Below are positions 13,396 to 18,260 of a DNA stretch of 18,260 nucleotides, in pieces. The DNA is from JBJXFK01 sp046155505 (GTDB lineage Bacteria > Planctomycetota > Phycisphaerae > UBA1845 > Fen-1342), in assembly GCA_046155505.1 (NCBI GenBank), contig JBJXFK010000107.1:1-18260 (forward strand), given 5' to 3'. The position numbers and the translations under genes were made by a program. Every line of letters starts with the position of its first letter. The stretch's first letter is position 1. The notes below the pieces were generated by a model, which was given only the letters and a program-made list of their open reading frames with translations, was not told the DNA's origin and ran no database searches.

Positions 13396-14835
13396 ATGCG
13401 AGATGTCGCGAATCAGGTGCGAGGCGGGCGATTGCGAACGATCGCTGCTTTGGCAGGCATCGCCTGCGGATCGGCAGGTGCCGCATCGGACGACATCATT
13501 CGCACGCTCGAAACGACGCGCGCCACGGAATATCGATTCTCTGATGCCGACAGCAAACTGCTCGACGAAGTGCAACATTCGTGCTTCCAGTATTTTTGGA
13601 AAGAGGTCGGCTCGCCCGCGAAGCTTGCCAAAGACCGCTTGAAAATCGAGGTTGCGAGCATCGCCGCCGTTGGATTTCAACTCGGCTCGCTGCCGATCGG
13701 CGTCGAACGCAAGTGGATCACGCGCGAGCAGGGCGTCGAGCGCGCCGCGACGATTCTCCGCTCGCTCTATGATCGCAAGGACAACAAGAAATTCGGCATG
13801 TACATGCACTTTCCGGATCATGGCGACGCCGGCCCGTGCAAGCTGAACTATGCGCATGAAGCCAGCACCGTCGATTCGTCGATCCTGTTCGCCGGGGCGA
13901 TGGCGGCGGCGAGCTACTTCGGTGGCGAGGTGGCCGACATCACGCAAAAGATGCTGCACGATGCGAACTGGAAGGCATTCGCCGACGGCCCCGACGGCTT
14001 TCTGCGCATGGCCTGGCACGTCGAACGCGGCGCACCGCTCAATGGCGACGTTGGTCACTTCACGAAGCACGCGTGGCACATCGCGAGTTGCGAGGAGCAT
14101 TTGATCTACTTCCTCGGCGCGGGTTCGCCGAACCCGGCACACGCGTTGCCGCCCGAGACGTATTACCGTGTATCACGCCAACTCGGCGCCTACAAAGACG
14201 GACCGCCGTTCGTCCTGTCAGCCCAAGGTACGCTGTTTCACTATTTCTTCTCGCACTGCTGGATTGCGTATCGGCAATTCGATGCGGACACACCCGCCGA
14301 TTTCGGCAGCAAAAACCCGCGCGTTGATTGGTTCGAAAACTCGCGCCGCGCCACGCTCGCTCATCGACAGCGCTGCATCGACCTGTCGAGCCGGCACAAG
14401 ACGCTATCTGAGAACATCTGGGGCTTGAGTGCGGCGGCCTCGCGCGACGGCTACATCGTGCCCGAGATCATGCCCAACCGCGCGAATAAAGAGCAGCTCT
14501 TTGAGGGCACGGTCGCACCATATGCAGCCGGGTCGGCGATCATGTTCACCCCCGCCGAGAGTGTTGCCGCCTTGCGAGCCATGCGCGATTTGAAGGGCAA
14601 GGACGGCAAGCCGTTCGTCTGGCGCGACCCGGCCGAGGGCGGCTACGGCTTCCTCGATTCGTTCAATCTCGACCAGAATCACGCCGAGCCGGACTACACG
14701 GGAATCGATCAGGGGCCGATGATCATCGCGATTGAGAACGCCCGCACGGGACTGATCTGGAAGCTGTTCATGCAGCACCCGGTCGCAAAGGCCGCTGTCG
14801 AGCGCCTGCGCTGGCGCGAGCTTCGTACGCAATAG
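13396..14835 (+). CDS. Secreted glycoamylase-like protein (PF10091, GH144-like glucanase)
   Basis: This 479-residue exported protein has a Sec signal peptide (about 1-30, cleaved after GSAGAA). The mature part shows the hallmarks of the glycoamylase-like (alpha/alpha)6-barrel family that includes GH144 endo-beta-1,2-glucanases. These are CFQYFWKE (63-70), a central region ending YFLGAGSPN (238-246), WGLSAAASRDGY (342-353), the TVAPYAAGS..FTPAESVAALRAM block (372-396), GFLDSFN (418-424) and IDQGPMIIAIENARTGLIWK (437-456). Glu233/Glu234 lie where the family has a conserved acidic residue near the active site; which one is catalytic is uncertain. Beta-1,2-glucan as substrate is inferred from the family. 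The ATG at 13396 has GGAG eight bases upstream; earlier in-frame ATGs overlap the operator. It is the first gene of a LacI-controlled operon with the dehydrogenase 30 bases on. Confidence 0.82.
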   Translation: MRDVANQVRGGRLRTIAALAGIACGSAGAASDDIIRTLETTRATEYRFSDADSKLLDEVQHSCFQYFWKEVGSPAKLAKDRLKIEVASIAAVGFQLGSLPIGVERKWITREQGVERAATILRSLYDRKDNKKFGMYMHFPDHGDAGPCKLNYAHEASTVDSSILFAGAMAAASYFGGEVADITQKMLHDANWKAFADGPDGFLRMAWHVERGAPLNGDVGHFTKHAWHIASCEEHLIYFLGAGSPNPAHALPPETYYRVSRQLGAYKDGPPFVLSAQGTLFHYFFSHCWIAYRQFDADTPADFGSKNPRVDWFENSRRATLAHRQRCIDLSSRHKTLSENIWGLSAAASRDGYIVPEIMPNRANKEQLFEGTVAPYAAGSAIMFTPAESVAALRAMRDLKGKDGKPFVWRDPAEGGYGFLDSFNLDQNHAEPDYTGIDQGPMIIAIENARTGLIWKLFMQHPVAKAAVERLRWRELRTQ

Positions 14836-14865
14836 CGCTGGCACGCCGTACGAGCGGAGGGGGCG

Positions 14866-15831
14866 ATGACTGAAACGCGAGTGTTGATCACCCGACGGAT
14901 GCCCGAAATCGCCGCACGGCTGCTGCGCGAAGCCGGACACGCAGTCGCGACGCTCGACGCCGACGAGCCGGCGGAGCGACGCGTGTTGCTCGATCGCGTG
15001 CGCGGTTGCTCCGCAATGCTCGCCACCCTCAGCGATCGCGTCGATGCCGAATTGCTCGATGCGGCGGGTTCGCAACTGCGAATCATCGCCAACTACGCCG
15101 TCGGGTTTGACAACATCGACGTTCCGCTCTGCAAATCGCGCGGCGTGCGCGTCAGCAACACGCCGGGCGTTCTGACCGCTGCGACTGCCGATCTCACTTG
15201 GGCATTGATCCTCGCCGCCGCCCGGCACGTCGTCGCGAGCGACCGCTTCGTTCGCGACGGCCAGTGGCGCGGCTGGGCTCCGCTGCAATATCTCGGTCTC
15301 GAACTATCCGGAGCGACGCTCGGCATCATTGGTGCCGGTCGCATCGGCTCTGCCGTCGCGCGACGCGGGGCAGCGTTCGACATGAAGATCGTCTACGCCC
15401 ATCCGCGCGTGGTCCCCGAGCTTGACGGCCCGCTCGGCGCGCGACGGCTCGGCCTCGACGATCTGCTTCGCACGAGCGACGTAGTATCGTTGCATGTACC
15501 CATGCGTCCGGAGAATCGCCATTTGCTCGACGCGCGGCGGCTGGCGATGTTGAAGCCGACGGCGGTGCTCGTGAATACCGCCCGCGGCCCGGTGATCGAC
15601 GAAGCCGCGCTCGTCGAATCGCTGCGTGCCCGCAGCATCGCCGCTGCCGGGCTCGATGTTTTCGAACGCGAGCCGGCGCTTCATCCCGGCTTGACTGATT
15701 TGGACAACGCCGTACTGCTCCCGCACCTCGGCAGCGCGACGCACGCGACGCGCGAAAAAATGGCCGCAATGGCGGCAGGAAACATCATCGCATGCCTCGC
15801 CGGGGGCGAACCGTCACACGCCGTAGCCTAA
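14866..15831 (+). CDS. D-2-hydroxyacid dehydrogenase (glyoxylate/hydroxypyruvate reductase type)
   Basis: This 321-residue cytoplasmic NAD(P)-dependent enzyme interconverts 2-keto acids and D-2-hydroxy acids. The substrate-binding part has NYAVGFDNID (76-85) and NTPGVLTAATADL (98-110). The Rossmann domain shows GAGRIG (156-161), and the catalytic triad is Arg240 (in NTARGPVID), Glu269 (in FEREP) and His287 (in LPHLGSAT). The WRGWAPLQYLGLELSG stretch (134-149) is typical of the glyoxylate reductase (GyaR/GhrB) branch, but D-glycerate, hydroxypyruvate or 2-ketogluconate are equally possible substrates. GGAGGGGG lies directly upstream, and it starts 30 bases after the glucanase stop, so the two genes are cotranscribed. 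A role downstream of sugar breakdown, for example on an oxidised sugar acid, is inferred only from context. Confidence 0.88.
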   Translation: MTETRVLITRRMPEIAARLLREAGHAVATLDADEPAERRVLLDRVRGCSAMLATLSDRVDAELLDAAGSQLRIIANYAVGFDNIDVPLCKSRGVRVSNTPGVLTAATADLTWALILAAARHVVASDRFVRDGQWRGWAPLQYLGLELSGATLGIIGAGRIGSAVARRGAAFDMKIVYAHPRVVPELDGPLGARRLGLDDLLRTSDVVSLHVPMRPENRHLLDARRLAMLKPTAVLVNTARGPVIDEAALVESLRARSIAAAGLDVFEREPALHPGLTDLDNAVLLPHLGSATHATREKMAAMAAGNIIACLAGGEPSHAVA

Positions 15832-15867
15832 CCTACCGCGCAATCTGCTCCGGGTCGCGTAGCGCTG

Positions 15868-15895
15868 TTCTGCATTCTGCATTCTTCGTTCTGCA
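15868..15895. repeat. Heptanucleotide tandem array (TTCTGCA)
   Basis: Four 7-bp units (TTCTGCA, TTCTGCA, TTCTTCG, TTCTGCA) end two bases from the stop codon of the DUF1572 gene, in the gap between two convergent genes. The period is the same as the arrays at 4224 and 18074 but the sequence differs. Confidence 0.85.
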
Positions 15896-15896
15896 T

Positions 15897-16424
15897 TCAG
15901 TTCATCCCCATCTGCCTATTGAACGCCGCCGTGCCGCCTGGCGCGATGCTGATGTACTCCCAGCCCTCGCCGCGCAGGTGCTTCGCGATCACCTGAATCT
16001 GCCCCAGATGCAGGTTGTAATGCGCCGTCTGTCGATTGATCGCACGAAAAACCGTGTGCGGCTCCAGCCGAATGTGTACCACGCGCGACAAATCCGCATC
16101 GCTCAGCAGCGCAAGCGTGCCGAACACCGCCGCCCAACCCGCCTCCCACATCGCCATCAGCTCGGCCCGCGATCGGCCGCGCTCGACAAACTCGCCCTCT
16201 CGATCGCGTGTCGGCTTCTCGCCGTCGCTCGTCAGGAAATCGGTGAAGCGCGACAGCATGTTTCCGTGCAAGTGCTGAATGATCACCGCGATGCTGTTCT
16301 GCTGCGTGTTGATCCGAACGTGCAACTGCTCATCCGAGAGCTGCGCCATGCAGCGCTCCGCGTGCTGCTTTGTCTTGCGAAATTCGGCAAGACACTCATC
16401 GAGAATGGATCGTCCCGTCGCCAT
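15897..16424 (-). CDS. DUF1572 protein, DinB/YfiT-like four-helix bundle
   Basis: This 175-residue cytoplasmic protein belongs to the DUF1572 branch of the DinB-like metal-binding superfamily. Characteristic blocks are HLHGNMLSRFTDFLTSDGEK (51-70), RDREGEF (73-79), and the C-terminal HYNLHLGQIQVIAKHLRGEG (135-154) followed by WEYISIAPG. His51 (or His53), His135 and His139 would form the metal triad of the superfamily. Members include thiol-dependent transferases, but the function of DUF1572 proteins is not established. GGAGGAAG lies about four bases before the ATG, a good ribosome binding site. It is divergent from the methyltransferase gene (88 bases between starts) and convergent with the dehydrogenase gene. 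The C-terminus stops two bases from a heptamer array. Confidence 0.87.
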   Translation of the reverse strand: MATGRSILDECLAEFRKTKQHAERCMAQLSDEQLHVRINTQQNSIAVIIQHLHGNMLSRFTDFLTSDGEKPTRDREGEFVERGRSRAELMAMWEAGWAAVFGTLALLSDADLSRVVHIRLEPHTVFRAINRQTAHYNLHLGQIQVIAKHLRGEGWEYISIAPGGTAAFNRQMGMN

Positions 16425-16512
16425 CGCTTCCTCCGCAAATTGGGTTTACCGCAGTGTAACGCGGCACCGACGCGCAAATTTTTCAGTTGCAATCCCCCCG
16501 CGCAACCGAACA

Positions 16513-17319
16513 ATGCGCACTATGCCCACGGTGACCGCCACGCCGCAGCTGCACACGCCGATCGACAGCTACATGCTGCCGACCGATGTCTACGAACTGG
16601 CGACCTCGTGGAGTCCGCAGCCCGAGATCGATCGACTGCTGCATCTTTGTCGCGAGGCCGGCGTCACGCCGCTGTCGGCTCTCGAACTCGGCTGCGGCGC
16701 GGGTCGCTTGATGCGGGCACTGCGCGATCGCGGCGTCGGCGCATGCGGCATCGATCTCTCCGAGCCGATGATCGCGCGGGCAAAAGCCGCCGGCCTCGAC
16801 GCGCACCTCGCCGACATGAGCGACTTCAACTTGCAGCGAACATTCGATCTGATCTACGTCTCGGCGAACACCATTCGTCACATCACCGACGGAGACGCAT
16901 GGGAACGGATGTGGCAAGCGATTGCGCGAAATCTACCCGCCGGCGGACTCTTCATCGCCGATCTCGAACTCGGCATCGCCTATCTCGCGGCAACCGTCGG
17001 AAAGCCGCAGGTTTGGACGATGTCCTCCGGCGATTCGTGGGTGCGATCCGCTTGGACGCTCGTCGAGCCGCCGACCGGCAGGCGCGGCACGGCCCGCTGT
17101 CGCGTCGAATGGACGTTCGAATGCGGCGGCGTCAGCGAGTCGAGGACCTATCGACTCGCGTTTCCGCTGCGCTGCGACGATGCGACCGATTTTCTCGCAG
17201 CGGCGGCCCGAGCCGGGCTGTCGCTAGTCGGCATGTTCGAGAATCGCGACCCGTTCTTAATCCCGCGCGCCGCTGACCGCGCCGAAGGGCGCTCGCTGGT
17301 AGTGCTCAGAAAGCCGTGA
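16513..17319 (+). CDS. Class I SAM-dependent methyltransferase
   Basis: This 268-residue cytoplasmic enzyme has a Rossmann-type methyltransferase domain. SAM-binding motif I is ALELGCGAGR (56-65), the acidic ribose-binding residue is Asp81 in GIDLSEPMI (79-87), and motif II/III is LADMSDF (99-105) followed by FDLIYVSANTIRHI (111-124). The C-terminal half (about 150-268) forms an open beta-rich substrate region seen in small-molecule methyltransferases of the Methyltransf_25 type. The substrate is unknown. The start is uncertain: ATG 16513 and ATG 16522 are both in frame, and neither has a clear Shine-Dalgarno. An upstream extension to 16279 is rejected because it overlaps the divergent DUF1572 gene and is not protein-like. 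Divergence from DUF1572 suggests a shared promoter region but not a shared pathway. Confidence 0.83.
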   Translation: MRTMPTVTATPQLHTPIDSYMLPTDVYELATSWSPQPEIDRLLHLCREAGVTPLSALELGCGAGRLMRALRDRGVGACGIDLSEPMIARAKAAGLDAHLADMSDFNLQRTFDLIYVSANTIRHITDGDAWERMWQAIARNLPAGGLFIADLELGIAYLAATVGKPQVWTMSSGDSWVRSAWTLVEPPTGRRGTARCRVEWTFECGGVSESRTYRLAFPLRCDDATDFLAAAARAGLSLVGMFENRDPFLIPRAADRAEGRSLVVLRKP

Positions 17320-17458
17320 CGCAGCCGCCGGGTGGCATTGCTGCGGCCGTTTGCTTGCCGTTACCCACATGTCACATGACCCCACCCTTCGAGCAGCCGA
17401 CGGTCTTGATGTACAGGTAGCGATCGGGCCTCAGTGCCCCACGGCGGCTCGCGCAGCG

Positions 17459-17499
17459 ATCCGAACGCGACGCGCGAGCGAGTGAACGCGAGCGCAGCG
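17459..17499 (-). repeat. 41-bp dispersed repeat, copy 2
   Basis: Read on the minus strand these 41 bases match 4069-4109 at 37 positions without gaps. Conservation is strongest at the GCGCGTCGCGTTCGGAT end. Both copies lie beside palindromic repeats in gene-free DNA. Confidence 0.75.
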
Positions 17500-17542
17500 A
17501 GCGCGCCTCTGAACCGCACACCGAGTGCGAGCGCTTGGCGTG

Positions 17543-17873
17543 ACCCATATTTCGTTGACATGCCAAGTCTCGTTCTTGCGCAAGTACGAAGGCCGAAGGC
17601 CTTGCACGTCGTTAGCCGGGGGTGAAGCGCAGCGCCACCCTCGGACGTGGACCGCGTCCCTGTTTCGCCGCAGCCTGAAGGGCTGCAAGTGGGTTGCCGC
17701 TCCGCGCAATGTAGCAGCCTTTCAGGCTGCAATGCTCATTTTCGCGTCGCGTACCGGGGGTGTCGCTGTGCTCCACGCCCCGGCTAACGACGATCGAGGC
17801 CTTCGGCCTTGCGGCTCGCCGCCGCTCTTCGTGTGATGCTCAAACAGCACAACGCGTTGATCGAGATGTGGGT
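17543..17873. repeat. Nested palindromic interspersed element (REPIN/MITE-like)
   Basis: The arms 17589-17621 and 17778-17810 are inverted repeats matching at 30 of 33 positions. They comprise a 14-bp block AAGGCCGAAGGCCT and a 15-bp block CGTCGTTAGCCGGGG, both perfect. Farther out ACCCATATTTCG (17543) pairs with CGAGATGTGGGT (17862-17873) at 10 of 12. Inside, two 17-base hairpins face each other: GCAGCC-TGAAG-GGCTGC (17670-17686) and GCAGCC-TTTCA-GGCTGC (17714-17730), one mismatch apart as reverse complements. Each arm also has its own small hairpin. Such paired inverted REPs are normally moved by RAYT (TnpA-REP) transposases acting in trans; none is encoded here. From memory, similar elements are common between planctomycete genes. 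Confidence 0.8.
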
Positions 17874-18073
17874 AACAGCAAGCGGCCGTTTGCAGCCATG
17901 TCCCCGTCTTCGCATCGACGTGTCCGCCAGCAACACCCACTCCGACCATGCGAAAAAACTTGTGAACCTGCTTCCCAAATCCGTCCGCCACCGGGAAACC
18001 CCGCGAACGTCGGCACTGCACCGCTTCAAATGCCTGGCATGCGGCCTATCCTCATCGCATGAGACTGGAGCCG

Positions 18074-18175
18074 TTCCCCGATCCCCGATTTCCCGCCAAC
18101 GCGTCCCGTCCGTTCCGCACGCCCCCTTTCCTAATTCCCGTTCCCCGTTTCCCGTTTCTTGTTCCCTCTCTCCCC
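18074..18175. repeat. Degenerate heptanucleotide repeats (TTCCCCG-like)
   Basis: Units TTCCCCG, ATCCCCG and a diverged third occur at 18074-18095. ATTCCCG, TTCCCCG, TTTCCCG, TTTCTTG and TTCCCTC follow in phase from 18134, with less regular sequence between and after. The 7-bp period matches the arrays at 4224 and 15868. Confidence 0.7.
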
Positions 18176-18228
18176 GTTCGTCGTCTACAAAGGGGCGATA
18201 ACCAAGATGCTCAACGAGAGGGGGGCGC

Positions 18229-18260
18229 GTGAGCACCTTGGTCAGTTTCTCGAACAAAAC
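18229..18260 (+). CDS. Possible start of a gene cut by the window edge
   Basis: A GTG at 18229 follows the purine-rich GAGAGGGGGG (ending four bases upstream), a strong Shine-Dalgarno. It opens a frame reading Met-Ser-Thr-Leu-Val-Ser-Phe-Ser-Asn-Lys to the window end. LVSFSN is a beginning often seen in ABC ATPases of the ABC-F type, but ten residues are too few to name the product. Confidence 0.3.
   Translation, partial: MSTLVSFSNK

Larger units (their letters stand above)
17360..17876. repeat. Outer 11-bp inverted repeat
   Basis: GTTACCCACAT (17360-17370) is the exact reverse complement of ATGTGGGTAAC (17866-17876), and CGGCCG lies outside both arms (17344-17349 and 17882-17887). The pair brackets 517 bp that include the dispersed 41-mer and the nested palindrome. 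It may mark an older, larger element or two related repeat ends in opposite orientation. Confidence 0.55.
17320..18228. other. Gene-free, repeat-filled region
   Basis: About 900 bases hold no credible gene. Open frames here are Arg/Cys-rich, lack ribosome binding sites and run through palindromes. What can be seen, in order: an 11-bp repeat arm (17360), a copy of the 41-bp dispersed repeat (17459), a nested palindromic element (17543-17873), a unique stretch (about 17877-18070) and degenerate heptamers (18074-18175). No transposase or integrase remnant was recognised. Confidence 0.7.

Noticed and set aside
17361..17732. 123-residue minus-strand open frame after the methyltransferase
   Set aside because: It runs through the dispersed repeat and the nested palindrome, has odd Cys/Arg/Ser-rich composition and no ribosome binding site.
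17784..18257. 157-residue minus-strand open frame at the right end
   Set aside because: Its middle is translated heptamer repeats (Glu/Arg/Gly-rich) and its end is translated palindrome. The first 30 residues look more protein-like, but I cannot support a gene.

Overview
The window is GC-rich chromosomal DNA that most likely comes from a planctomycete (Planctomycetota, perhaps Phycisphaerae-like). No rRNA or other marker gene is present, so this rests on combined traits: a PEP-CTERM surface protein, a YVTN beta-propeller/cytochrome c fusion ending in a DxDxDG loop, a Roco (LRR-Roc-COR) GTPase, a DUF1572 DinB-like protein, and intergenic DNA full of short palindromes and 7-bp tandem repeats of a kind I associate with planctomycete genomes. 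I see no tRNA, rRNA, CRISPR array, prophage or intact transposase.

Layout. 1-444: gene-free, hairpin-bearing upstream region. 445-1110 (+): PEP-CTERM protein, closed by a strong hairpin (1138-1175). 1201-1764 (+): mobA. 3986-1782 (-): CCA-adding enzyme followed by a DPPR-synthase-like UbiA prenyltransferase, a probable operon. 3987-4285: REP-like hairpins, a 41-bp dispersed repeat and a heptamer array. 4286-6181 (+): MsbA-like ABC exporter, convergent with an 848-residue propeller/di-heme protein (8825-6279, -). 9308-9033 (-): small hypothetical protein. 12081-9499 (-): Roco protein whose leucine-rich repeats are encoded by six near-identical 84-bp DNA units. 13306-12293 (-): LacI-family repressor, divergent from a GH144-like (glycoamylase-like, PF10091) secreted glucanase (13396-14835, +) and a D-2-hydroxyacid dehydrogenase (14866-15831, +). 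16424-15897 (-): DUF1572 protein. 16513-17319 (+): SAM-dependent methyltransferase. 17320-18228: about 900 bp without a credible gene, holding a nested palindromic interspersed element and degenerate heptamers. 18229 onward: possible start of another gene, cut by the window edge.

The clearest regulatory unit is the LacI/glucanase locus. An 18-bp near-perfect palindrome with a central CG lies exactly over the -35 box of a well-spaced promoter for the glucanase-dehydrogenase pair and also upstream of lacI. This suggests sugar-induced derepression and possibly autoregulation. Elsewhere the genes look like independent functions: cofactor synthesis, tRNA maturation, polyprenyl-linked pentose synthesis, lipid or drug export, and cell-surface redox.

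The most noteworthy observations are: a Cys/Gln motif pair in the PEP-CTERM protein that fits an internal thioester adhesin domain; the Roco protein with a C-terminal winged helix and a minisatellite-like LRR array; the operator/-35 overlap; and a layered repeat landscape of REPIN-like element, dispersed 41-mer and three heptamer arrays.
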